DNA of 64,000 nucleotides. It comes from Brevibacterium sp. (GTDB lineage Bacteria > Actinomycetota > Actinomycetes > Actinomycetales > Brevibacteriaceae). Of the stretch, positions 50,119-58,409 are shown one piece after another. Positions within the stretch are counted from its first letter, which is position 1; every line of letters begins with the position of its first letter. The notes under the pieces are model-generated. The model was not told the origin of the DNA and did not search any database. It saw only the letters and a program-made list of their open reading frames with translations. Made by a program: the position numbers and the translations under genes. The stretch spans positions 62,001 through 126,000 of the forward strand of contig NZ_JAPSIB010000009.1 in assembly GCF_031179145.1 (NCBI RefSeq), given 5' to 3'.

Positions 50119-51846
50119 CTACTTGCACTCGACCTTGTTGACCGGGCGATAGACGGTGACGAACGAGTCCTTCGTCACCTTCCCCGTGGCGATCTCCTTC
50201 ATGGTCCGGGTGATCTTGATCGACCAGCCCTGCTTCGGCGACTGCGGAGTGCACTTGTCCCCGGATTCGGTGACCGTGGCGGGAGAGGTGTAGTTGTAGC
50301 GCCCGGAAGCGTCGGCCTCGACTTCGTACTTCTTCACCCCGAAGACCTTCGCATGCACCTTGCCGCCGGACAGGTGCATGTCGAGCACGACCGGGGACTT
50401 CGTGGTGTTCGTGAACTTGAGGTCGATGGACGACCAGTCGAGCGTCGTCTCGCGGCCTTCGGGATAGCGTGAGATGTAGCGCGAGTGGGCGCGGTGCTCG
50501 TCGAGTTCGAAGCCGGCGAAGAACGCTGCGTTGAACAGGGTGGTCGAGACCTGGGAGACTCCCCCGCCGAAGTCCTCTTTCATCTGCCCCTCCGAGATCA
50601 CTCCGGCCGGCTTGTAGCCGTTGGCGGCGGTGCGCTGGCCGAGAGCCTCGTTGAGGGAGAACTGCTCGCCCGGCTGGATCACGGTGCCGGACACCTTCGC
50701 CGAGGCGACTCTCAGGTTGTTGTCGCGGTTGGGTGAGGATTCGTACGAGGTGGAGAACTCGGACACGGTGTCCGAGAGGTCGGCTTTCTTCGCCTCCTCC
50801 GTGGTGAACTCCGGTTCGACGGTCTGCAGGCTCACTTCGGCCTCGTCGGTCTCGCCCTTGATGGCGTCGAGGACTGCCTGGGAGAGGTCCTTGCCCTTGA
50901 TCCCGATCCCGGTCTTGGCCGGCACGACCTCGGGTTTGCCGTCGACGATTCTGAAGGTCGCGTCCTCGGCCGGTCGCCCGATCTCCTTGTTGTCGGCGAG
51001 GACCTCCTTGCGCAGCGCCTTCTCGTCGAAGGCGGGCACGAGCTTCGAATCCTTGGCCTCGAAGCCCAGAGTCTTGGCGACGACGTCCGGCTTGATGCTG
51101 AGATCGCCGGCCTTGACGTCGGAGTCGGCATCCGCACCCGGTTTCGCATGGACGGTCAGGGTGCGGCTGACCGCTTCCTTGGCGAAGCCGTCGACGACCT
51201 CTTTCGCCTCGGCGGTGGTGATGTCGGGTTCGATCTCGGTGGCGTCGACGGAGATCGGCCCGTCGCTGCGCAGCCAGTTGTCGGCGACCGCGCTGCGCAG
51301 CTGCTTGTCATCGACCTTCTGACCGGTCACGGCGTCCTTCAGCTTCGGCGTCGTCTTGTCGTAGCTGACTTCCGCATTCACGGGTTCGACCTCGAGAGCC
51401 TGTGTCACCTTCGGAGCCTCGTCCGCGAACTTCTCGTCGTCGAACCTGATCACGGGGGCGACCTCGTCGTCGCCGAAGAGCCGGTCGGTGATGACGGCAG
51501 GATTGAGGGTGAAGCCGGTGACCTGGTCGATGGTGGCGTCGACATCGACGCCGACGCCCGCCTTCTCGGGTGAGAGCGTCGCTGTGGCCTCGCCGGAGGC
51601 GAGTTCGATGTCCTGCTGTGATTTCTCGGCGAGGGCGGTCTCGAGCGAGGATTCTGCGTCGGCGGCGCTCTTGCCGCCGACGTCGACGCCTGCGACCGTG
51701 GTCCCGGGAGCGACGACGCGTCCGCTGAAGATTCCCAGCCCCAAGTAGAGCAGGCCGAGACCGAGGGCTGCGAACAGGATGATCGCCCACAGCTTCCTGC
51801 GGGGATCGGCGGAGGGGGTGTCAGACGAAGCGTGTTTCGACATCAT
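50119..51846 (-). CDS. VanW-family cell-wall-associated membrane protein
   Basis: The 575-residue protein has a single N-terminal membrane helix (about residues 19-40), then repeated peptidoglycan-binding-like domains (PG_binding_4 type; VAPGTTVAGVDVGGKSAADAE). The VanW domain follows: VIQPGEQFSLNEALGQRT, NGYKPAGVISEGQM, FGGGVSQVSTTLFNAAFFAG and YPEGRETTLDW. A late pair of cysteines (DKCTPQ and final VECK) may form a disulphide. It is anchored outside the membrane, and its role in the cell wall is unknown. Vancomycin resistance is not implied. ATG 51846 or 51843 may be the start; GGAGA precedes both. Confidence 0.87.
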   Translation of the reverse strand: MMSKHASSDTPSADPRRKLWAIILFAALGLGLLYLGLGIFSGRVVAPGTTVAGVDVGGKSAADAESSLETALAEKSQQDIELASGEATATLSPEKAGVGVDVDATIDQVTGFTLNPAVITDRLFGDDEVAPVIRFDDEKFADEAPKVTQALEVEPVNAEVSYDKTTPKLKDAVTGQKVDDKQLRSAVADNWLRSDGPISVDATEIEPDITTAEAKEVVDGFAKEAVSRTLTVHAKPGADADSDVKAGDLSIKPDVVAKTLGFEAKDSKLVPAFDEKALRKEVLADNKEIGRPAEDATFRIVDGKPEVVPAKTGIGIKGKDLSQAVLDAIKGETDEAEVSLQTVEPEFTTEEAKKADLSDTVSEFSTSYESSPNRDNNLRVASAKVSGTVIQPGEQFSLNEALGQRTAANGYKPAGVISEGQMKEDFGGGVSQVSTTLFNAAFFAGFELDEHRAHSRYISRYPEGRETTLDWSSIDLKFTNTTKSPVVLDMHLSGGKVHAKVFGVKKYEVEADASGRYNYTSPATVTESGDKCTPQSPKQGWSIKITRTMKEIATGKVTKDSFVTVYRPVNKVECK

Positions 51847-51873
51847 TCTCCATCGGCGGCGAGTTGAGCCACC

Positions 51874-51879
51874 AGTCTA
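51874..51879 (-). promoter_or_regulatory. -10 element (TAGACT) of the VanW-family gene
   Basis: TAGACT on the minus strand gives a leader of about 20 nt with GGAGA before the ATG. It overlaps the last codon and stop of mshB. Confidence 0.4.
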
Positions 51880-53262
51880 GCGGGGCGCCTGAGTGCGCGG
51901 CACCCTGATGAATGCGAAGACAGCGGCCAGCAGCATCGGCCCGAGCAGCCAGCCGGCCGAGCGCAGGGTGCCGGTGAGGACGATGTCGGAACCGGGCAGC
52001 AGCTGAGGCTGCCCGAGGAGGTAGGAGATGATCGCGATGACGAACGCCGCCGCGAGCATCGGGCCGGAGCTGCGGTACAGCGTCTTCAGGTGCCACAGAC
52101 CGCACGCGGCCAGCAGCAGGGCGAGTCCGAGCCCCCAGGGCAGGATGATCGGCATCCCGCCGAGGTGGATGACCGTGACGTTGAGGTGCTGCAGTCCTCC
52201 GAGCACGCCGATGAGCAGGGCCAGCAGGGCGGCATGGACGTAGGCGAAGACGCCGGGCTTCCTCGGCCCACGTCGGCGTCGGCGCAGTCCCGAGTCCGCA
52301 GCGACACTGTGCGCAGCGGACCCCTGCGCGGTGGTCTCCTGCCCTGCCATCGGCAACTCTGAATTCTGCGCCTCCACCTCGGCGAGGTCGAGGCCGGTGA
52401 GGATGTGCGGAGCATAGCCGGTCATGGTCATCGGCGCGGCCGACGCGATGGTCTCCCCCGCGCCGATCGTGTAGTACTCGTGGTCGACGATCTTCGTGCC
52501 GACATCGTTCGACAACGCGAAGAATCCGCCGGAGACCGTGACCTGGGTGCGGTGAGCGGCCAGAGCGGCTGCCTTGGCGGGCAACTGCGCCGAGATGTCC
52601 TCAGCGATGACGATCTCGCCCTCGGGCGCCTTGGTCGGGATCGTCGTCGCCGCGGCGAACCCCGTCTCGGCGAACCCGGGTTGCAACGGATCGAACATCT
52701 CCTCGGCCACCTCGGCGGGGACCTCGACGAAGAGCAGGCGCCCGGTCCGCCACCGGGCGGCATCGACCGCGGCGACGGTGGCCTCGTGCACGCGCACATG
52801 GTCGGGATGGCCGTACCCGCCGTTGGCGGAGTAGGTGACGACAGCATGCGGGCGGACGTCGTCGATCACCTCGGCGATGGCCGCGGCCACCGTCGAGAGC
52901 TCGGCCGAGCACAGGGAGTCCGCTGGGCGGGTCGATGCCGCGACGGCGTGGCCGTCGGGTCCCCATTCCATCCCCGAGTCCTCGAAGATCCGGTCGCTGC
53001 CGCCGAGGAACCGGTGATCGCTCACGCCCAGGGCCGCCATCGCCTCGGCGATCTCAGTCTCCCGGACCTGCGCGAGCCCGGCCCGATCGCCTTCGAGGTG
53101 GGCGAGTGCGGGAGGGATCACCTCACCGCCCTCGCCCCTCGTCGCGGTCACGACCGTAACGTGCGCCCCCTCGGCCACCAGGGTCGCGATCGTGCCTCCC
53201 GTCGTGATCGTCTCATCGTCGGGATGAGCGTGCACGAAGAGGATGCGTGGTCTCGGCGTCAT
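51877..53262 (-). CDS. mshB: GlcNAc-Ins deacetylase (mycothiol synthesis) fused to a membrane domain
   Basis: The first 290 residues are a PIG-L/LmbE deacetylase: VHAHPDDETITTGG with zinc ligands H13 and D16, RGEGGEVIPP, and NGGYGHPDHVRVH with the third ligand. This is MshB, which deacetylates GlcNAc-inositol in mycothiol synthesis. After a linker with RRRRR, residues 335-461 form four membrane helices (FAYVHAALLALLIGVLGGL, ILPWGLGLALLLAACGLW, MLAAAFVIAIISYLLG and GWLLGPMLLAAVFAFI). In mycobacteria a separate small membrane protein gene (Rv1171) follows mshB, so this looks like a fusion of the two. It starts 14 bp after typA. Confidence 0.9.
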   Translation of the reverse strand: MTPRPRILFVHAHPDDETITTGGTIATLVAEGAHVTVVTATRGEGGEVIPPALAHLEGDRAGLAQVRETEIAEAMAALGVSDHRFLGGSDRIFEDSGMEWGPDGHAVAASTRPADSLCSAELSTVAAAIAEVIDDVRPHAVVTYSANGGYGHPDHVRVHEATVAAVDAARWRTGRLLFVEVPAEVAEEMFDPLQPGFAETGFAAATTIPTKAPEGEIVIAEDISAQLPAKAAALAAHRTQVTVSGGFFALSNDVGTKIVDHEYYTIGAGETIASAAPMTMTGYAPHILTGLDLAEVEAQNSELPMAGQETTAQGSAAHSVAADSGLRRRRRGPRKPGVFAYVHAALLALLIGVLGGLQHLNVTVIHLGGMPIILPWGLGLALLLAACGLWHLKTLYRSSGPMLAAAFVIAIISYLLGQPQLLPGSDIVLTGTLRSAGWLLGPMLLAAVFAFIRVPRTQAPR

Positions 53263-53276
53263 CGTGTGACCTGAGC

Positions 53277-55187
53277 TCAGGCGTTCTGCCGGCGCATCTT
53301 GGAGTAGAGCTTCGCGCGCTCCTTCTGGTCGAGTTCGACCTTGCGGATGCGCACGGTGGCCGGGGTGACCTCGACGCATTCGTCCTCGCGGGCGAATTCG
53401 AGGCTCTCCTCCAGAGTCAGCCTGCGCGGCGGGGTGAGGTTCTCGAAGGAGTCCGCCGAGGCCGAACGCATGTTCGTCAGCTTCTTCTCCTTCGTGATGT
53501 TGACGTCCATGTCGTCGGCGCGCGAGTTCTCGCCCACGATCTGGCCCTCGTAGACCTCGGAGGTCGGTTCGACGAAGAACGTGCCGCGGTCCTGCAGGTT
53601 GATCAGCGCGTACGGGGTGACGGTGCCAGCGCGGTCGGCCACGAGCGAACCGTTGATCCGGAACTCGATGTGACCGGTCCAGGGACCGTAACCGGCGGAG
53701 ATCGAGTTCGCGATGCCCGTGCCGCGCGTCTCGGTGAGGAACCGGGTGCGGAAGCCGATGAGGCCACGGGCGGGGACGGTGAATTCCATCCGGACCCAGC
53801 CGGTGCCGTGGTTCGTCATGGTCGACATGACGCCCTTGCGGCTGGCCATCAGCTGCGTGACGGCGCCGAGGTGCTCCTCGGGCACGTCGATCGTCAGGTG
53901 CTCGAGCGGTTCGTAGGTCTTGCCGTCGATCTGCTTGGTCACGACCTGCGGCTTGCCGACGGTGAGCTCGAAGCCCTCGCGGCGCATCTGCTCGACGAGG
54001 ATGGCCAGGGCGAGTTCGCCACGACCCTGGACCTCCCAGGCGTCAGGACGCTCGGTGGGCAGGACCTTGAGCGAGACGTTGCCGACGAGCTCGGCGTCGA
54101 GGCGGTCCTTGACCTGGCGAGCGGTGACCTTGGTGCCCTTCTCGCGGCCGGCCAGCGGCGAGGTGTTGATGCCGATGGTCATCGAGATCGCCGGATCGTC
54201 GATGACGATGGCCGGCATCGGCTTCGGGTTGTCGAGATCGGTCAGGGTGTCGCCGATCATGATGTCGGGGATTCCGGCGACGGCGACGATGTCACCGGCG
54301 GAGGCCTCGGTGGCGGGGACCCGGTCGAGTCCCTGGGTCTCGAGCAGCTCGGTGATCTTCACGGAGCTGATGTCGTCTCCGCGGGCCCACGCGACCTGCT
54401 GGCCCTTGCGAAGGGTGCCACCGAAGATGCGCAGCAGCGCCAGACGACCGAGGAACGGCGAGGCGTCGAGGTTGGTCACGTGCGCCTGCAGGATCCCGTC
54501 AGCGTTGATCTCGGGAGCCGGGATCGTCTCGAGGATCGTCTTGAACAGCGGCTCGAGGTCCGGGTTCGCGGGAACTTCGCCGTCGGCCGGCTGCTCGAGT
54601 GAGGCAGCGCCGACCTTCGCGGCGGCGAAGACCGTGGGAACGTCGAGCACGGCGTCGACGTCGAGGTCGGGAACCTCGTCGGCGAGGTCGGAGGCGAGTC
54701 CGAGGAGCAGGTCCTGGGACTCTTCGACGACGCCGTCGATGCGAGCGTCAGCGCGGTCGGTCTTGTTGATGACGAGGATGACGGGAAGCTTCGCGGCGAG
54801 AGCCTTGCGGAGGACGAAGCGCGTCTGCGGCAGCGGTCCCTCCGAGGCGTCGACGAGGAGGACGACTCCGTCGACCATGGACAGTCCGCGTTCGACCTCG
54901 CCGCCGAAGTCGGCGTGACCTGGGGTGTCGATGACGTTGATGACGATGGGTTCGCCTTCGGCCGAGGGGCCGTTGTAGAGCACCGAGGTGTTCTTGGCGA
55001 GGATGGTGATGCCCTTTTCACGTTCCAGGTCACCGGAATCCATGACGCGTTCTGCAAAATCACCGTGTTCGCTGAAAACACCGGTCTGCCTCAGCATGGC
55101 GTCCACGAGAGTGGTCTTGCCATGGTCAACGTGGGCGACGATTGCTACGTTGCGGCGGTTTGCCCGTCGCGTGATGGCTTCAGTCAT
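53277..55187 (-). CDS. typA: Translational GTPase TypA/BipA
   Basis: The 636-residue GTPase has P-loop AHVDHGKTTLVD, G3 DTPGHADFGGEVERGL and G4 NKTDR, followed by the domain II/III beta barrels and the TypA-specific C-terminal region (GENSRADDMDVNITKEKKL). It assists ribosome function and assembly under stress such as cold. The ATG at 55187 is preferred over the TTG at 55190 because AAGG lies at the right distance. The leader contains a palindromic hairpin and the promoter a perfect TATAAT. mshB follows in the same direction. Confidence 0.95.
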   Translation of the reverse strand: MTEAITRRANRRNVAIVAHVDHGKTTLVDAMLRQTGVFSEHGDFAERVMDSGDLEREKGITILAKNTSVLYNGPSAEGEPIVINVIDTPGHADFGGEVERGLSMVDGVVLLVDASEGPLPQTRFVLRKALAAKLPVILVINKTDRADARIDGVVEESQDLLLGLASDLADEVPDLDVDAVLDVPTVFAAAKVGAASLEQPADGEVPANPDLEPLFKTILETIPAPEINADGILQAHVTNLDASPFLGRLALLRIFGGTLRKGQQVAWARGDDISSVKITELLETQGLDRVPATEASAGDIVAVAGIPDIMIGDTLTDLDNPKPMPAIVIDDPAISMTIGINTSPLAGREKGTKVTARQVKDRLDAELVGNVSLKVLPTERPDAWEVQGRGELALAILVEQMRREGFELTVGKPQVVTKQIDGKTYEPLEHLTIDVPEEHLGAVTQLMASRKGVMSTMTNHGTGWVRMEFTVPARGLIGFRTRFLTETRGTGIANSISAGYGPWTGHIEFRINGSLVADRAGTVTPYALINLQDRGTFFVEPTSEVYEGQIVGENSRADDMDVNITKEKKLTNMRSASADSFENLTPPRRLTLEESLEFAREDECVEVTPATVRIRKVELDQKERAKLYSKMRRQNA

Positions 55188-55213
55188 CAATTACCTTAGG
55201 AGTTGGAGAGAGT

Positions 55214-55243
55214 GGTCCGCTGCGGACCCAACAGACTATTATA
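55214..55243 (-). promoter_or_regulatory. typA -10 (TATAAT) and leader hairpin
   Basis: TATAAT on the minus strand is at 55238-55243, a perfect consensus rare in this window. The leader of about 44 nt contains GGTCCGC-A-GCGGACC (55214-55228), a hairpin that could modulate translation. No good -35 is seen. Confidence 0.52.
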
Positions 55244-55298
55244 CGGCCCCGCACGCCCTCCGCGCTCAATGTGACTTGCCTCACGGGCGGACGAATGC

Positions 55299-55373
55299 CG
55301 AATCGGTGGTCACAGAAGCGAGGTTCAATCCCGGCCGAGCGGGATTTCCCTCAGGTCTGTGACCACCGAATCG
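55299..55373. terminator. Inverted repeat between typA and the dpp operon
   Basis: Bases 55299-55315 pair with 55357-55373 with one mismatch. The 41-nt loop includes a smaller GC stem. It lies downstream of dppDF and upstream of the typA promoter. Confidence 0.55.
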
Positions 55374-55379
55374 TGGCGC

Positions 55380-55449
55380 CAGGCGTTCGCGGTCAGGCGC
55401 GTGCGGCCAGGCCCGTGCGGTCAGGCGCTCGCGGTCAGGCGTTCGCGGT
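55380..55449. repeat. Five 14-bp tandem repeats at the 3' end of dppDF
   Basis: Units of CAGGCGTTCGCGGT with a few substitutions fill 55380-55449. The last copy covers the final codons and the stop of dppDF; the other four lie beyond it. Confidence 0.85.
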
Positions 55450-57363
55450 CGCGGCGAGGACCGCGTCCCTGGCCTCACGGCGCTTGCGCTGCTCCCGGGG
55501 GTCGGGCACCGGCACTGCCGAGAGCAGGCGCTGCGTGTAGGGATGCACCGGATTGCCGACGACCTGTGAGCTCTTGCCGATCTCGACGAGGTAGCCGTGG
55601 CGCATCACGGCGATCCGGGAGGCGATGCGCTCGACCACCGCCAGATCGTGGCTGATGAACAGGGAAGCGAACCCGTATTCGATCTGCAGCGCCTGGAACA
55701 GGTCGAGCACCTTCGCCTGGACGGAGACGTCGAGGGCCGAGGTCGGCTCGTCGGCGATGAGCAGCTTCGGCCTCAGCGTCAGGGCCCGGGCGATGCCGAT
55801 CCGCTGCCGCTGCCCGCCCGAGAGCTCGTGCGGGTAGCGGTTGCGCATCGAGGTCGGCAGTTCGACCGCTTTGAGGAGGTCCTCGACCCGTTTGCTCAGC
55901 GCCGGCCCCTTCATCCCCTCGTGGAGATAGAGGGGCTCTCCGATCGACTCCCCCACCGGCAGCCTGGGATTGAGCGAGGACCCGGGATCCTGGAACACGA
56001 TCCCGACCTCTTTGCGCAGCGGACGCAGCTGCCGACTGCTCAGGCCCGTGATGCTCGTGCCGTTGACGACCATGTCGCCCTCAACGGTGGGCAGGAGACC
56101 GAGAGCGGCGCGACCGATCGTCGTCTTGCCGGATCCCGACTCCCCCACCAGTCCCACGACCTCGCCGGGGGCGACCATGAGATTGATGTGGTGAGCGGCG
56201 CGGAACGCCTTCTTCCGCCCGGTCGCCGGGTACTCGATCGCGGCATCCCGCAGCTGCAGGGCAGAGGGTTGGGAGAAGTCGGCCTGCGAGCCGGGATGGT
56301 AGTACGTCTCGGTCGACTCCATCGCGATGACGGGGGTCTCCACCTTGGCCGCTTCGGCGGCGTCCGCCCGGGCTGCGGCCTCCGCCGCTCCCTTCCGCGC
56401 CGCCTCCGCGGCCTGTGCTTTCGCCTCGGCCCCGGAGCGGTCGCCCGGCTCCTCGTCCGAGTGCTCGACCGCCTCGGCGAAGGCCTGCGAGTGCTCGAGG
56501 TCGGACAGGTGCGCGCCGAACGCCTCGCCCTCGATCTCCGTGCCCAGGTGAGGCACGGCTTCGAGCAGCTGCTTCGTGTACGGATGCTGAGGATCGTAGA
56601 AGATCTCATCGGCGGTTCCGGACTCGACGACTCGTCCCGACCGCATCACGATGATGCGGTCGGCCATGTCGGCGACGACACCCATGTCGTGGGTGATGAG
56701 GATGATGCCGGCGTCGACCTTCGACTTCAGCTCCCGCATCAGCTTGAGGATCTCCGCCTGGACGGTGACGTCGAGCGCCGTCGTCGGCTCGTCGGCGATG
56801 AGCAGCTTCGGCTGGCAGGCCAGCGCCTGCGCGATCATGATGCGCTGGCGCTGTCCGCCCGAGAGCTGGTGCGGGAACGAGTGGAAGCGTTCCTCGGGAT
56901 CGGGGATCTCGACGAGGCGCATCAGCTCGAGCGCCCGTTCCTTCGCCTCGGTGGGTCCGATGTCCAGGTGCACGCGCAGGGTCTCCACGATCTGGAATCC
57001 GGCGGTGTAGACGGGGTTGAGCGCGGTCATCGGCTCCTGGAAGATCACCGAGATCTCATTGCCGCGGATGCGCTGCATCTTCTCGGCCGGCATCCCGATG
57101 AGCTCGGTGCCGCCGAGCTTCGCCGACCCGGTGGCACGCCCGTTGCTCGGCAGGAGGCCGAGCAGCGACATGCTCGACTGCGATTTCCCGGAACCGGATT
57201 CGCCGACGATCGCGAGCACCTCGCCGGCGTTGACCTTGTAGTCGAGGCCTTCGGCGGCCATCCACCATTCGTCGTTGACCCAGAACTTCACGCCCAGGTC
57301 CCTGACCTCGAGGATCGGCGACTTCGCCGAGGCGGTGGCGGTGGTCGGTGTTGCTTCAGCCAT
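55435..57363 (-). CDS. Peptide ABC transporter, fused double ATPase (DppD-DppF)
   Basis: The 642-residue protein contains two ABC ATPase domains. The first has GESGSGKSQ, LSGGQRQRIMIAQAL and LLIADEPTTALDV; the second has GESGSGKTTIGRAAL, LSGGQRQRIGIARAL and LLIADEPTSALDV. Both have the C-terminal oligopeptide-type extension (HPYTKQLL, HPYTQRLLSA). A long Ala/Glu-rich linker of about 70 residues joins them. It energises the DppB-DppC permeases. It overlaps dppC (TGATG). The start is ATG 57363; GTG 57366 is the alternative. Fused DppDF proteins are common in actinomycetes. Confidence 0.93.
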   Translation of the reverse strand: MAEATPTTATASAKSPILEVRDLGVKFWVNDEWWMAAEGLDYKVNAGEVLAIVGESGSGKSQSSMSLLGLLPSNGRATGSAKLGGTELIGMPAEKMQRIRGNEISVIFQEPMTALNPVYTAGFQIVETLRVHLDIGPTEAKERALELMRLVEIPDPEERFHSFPHQLSGGQRQRIMIAQALACQPKLLIADEPTTALDVTVQAEILKLMRELKSKVDAGIILITHDMGVVADMADRIIVMRSGRVVESGTADEIFYDPQHPYTKQLLEAVPHLGTEIEGEAFGAHLSDLEHSQAFAEAVEHSDEEPGDRSGAEAKAQAAEAARKGAAEAAARADAAEAAKVETPVIAMESTETYYHPGSQADFSQPSALQLRDAAIEYPATGRKKAFRAAHHINLMVAPGEVVGLVGESGSGKTTIGRAALGLLPTVEGDMVVNGTSITGLSSRQLRPLRKEVGIVFQDPGSSLNPRLPVGESIGEPLYLHEGMKGPALSKRVEDLLKAVELPTSMRNRYPHELSGGQRQRIGIARALTLRPKLLIADEPTSALDVSVQAKVLDLFQALQIEYGFASLFISHDLAVVERIASRIAVMRHGYLVEIGKSSQVVGNPVHPYTQRLLSAVPVPDPREQRKRREARDAVLAATANA

Positions 57364-58409
57364 CACTTGGCCCCTTTCTGCGCCATGCGCTCGGCCTTCT
57401 TCATCTTCCGCCAGCTCGGGATCGTCTTCATCCGCGGGTCGAACGCGTCACGCAGACCGTCGCCGATGAAGTTGACGCACAGGGCGATGAGGATGATGAA
57501 GAGTCCCGGCCACCAGAACAACCACGGCCGGGTGGCGAAGGCGGTCTGGTATTCGCTGATGAGCCGGCCGAGCGAGACGTCGGGCGGCTGGATGCCGAAG
57601 CCGAGGTAGCTCAGTGCGGCCTCGAGGACGATCGCCTGGCTCATCAGCAGGGTGGTGTTGACGATGATGACGCCCATCGCGTTGGGCAGCATGTGTTTGA
57701 ACATGATGCGGAAGTCGCTCGCCCCCGCCACGCGGGCGGAATCGACGAACTCGCGTTCGCGCAGGGACATGAACTCACCGCGCACGAGTCGAGCCAGGGA
57801 GGTCCACAGCACGGCCCCGAGAACGACGCCGAGCATGGCTCCGGAGGTTCCCGAGACCAGCTTGCCGAGGATCGCTCCGACGACGATGGTCGGCAGGATG
57901 ATGACCCCGTCGGTGACGCGCATGAGGACCGAATCGATCCACCCCCGGTAATAGCCGGCCAGCGCCCCGACGATCGTGCCGATCACCAGCGAGACCGCGC
58001 CGATGATGAGCATCACCATGATGGAGATCTGCGTGCCCTTCATGACCATGGCGAAGTTGTCGCGACCGATCTCGTCCTGTCCGAAGGGATGCTCTCCGAG
58101 AGAGAACGGCTCCGAGAGTGACCAGGTGGGGGCGCCGCCGGGATTGACGACGGGCCCCGAAGAGGTGTGATTGTGGATCCACCATCCGGGGATCGGGCCG
58201 ATTCCCAGCGCACTGTAGGCGAAGAGGGCGATGAAGGCGAACACGATGACGCCGATCATCGCACCCTTGTGGCGGAGGAACTTGCGCAGCACGATCCTGC
58301 CCTGCGACAGGCCCTCGGTCTCCTTGGCCTCGATCCCGTTGTCCTTGACCTCGGCCGGAATGTCCTGGGCCTCGTCGGTCGGAGTCTGGTTGTCGTTGCG
58401 AATACTCAT
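57363..58409 (-). CDS. Peptide ABC transporter permease (DppC)
   Basis: The 348-residue permease has a cytoplasmic N-terminus of 50 residues, a first membrane helix, a periplasmic loop with HPFGQDEIGRD, which is characteristic of DppC, and five more helices. The EAA loop with the ATPase contact is EFVDSARVAGASDFRIMFKH, and the C-terminus has DGLRDAFDPRMK. It overlaps dppB (ATGA) and dppDF (TGATG). With dppB it forms the membrane channel for oligopeptides or a similar solute; the substrate is not known. Confidence 0.93.
   Translation of the reverse strand: MSIRNDNQTPTDEAQDIPAEVKDNGIEAKETEGLSQGRIVLRKFLRHKGAMIGVIVFAFIALFAYSALGIGPIPGWWIHNHTSSGPVVNPGGAPTWSLSEPFSLGEHPFGQDEIGRDNFAMVMKGTQISIMVMLIIGAVSLVIGTIVGALAGYYRGWIDSVLMRVTDGVIILPTIVVGAILGKLVSGTSGAMLGVVLGAVLWTSLARLVRGEFMSLREREFVDSARVAGASDFRIMFKHMLPNAMGVIIVNTTLLMSQAIVLEAALSYLGFGIQPPDVSLGRLISEYQTAFATRPWLFWWPGLFIILIALCVNFIGDGLRDAFDPRMKTIPSWRKMKKAERMAQKGAK

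Noticed and set aside
50119-51846. Vancomycin resistance determinant
   Set aside because: VanW-domain proteins are widespread cell-wall proteins; no van ligase, dehydrogenase or dipeptidase genes are nearby.
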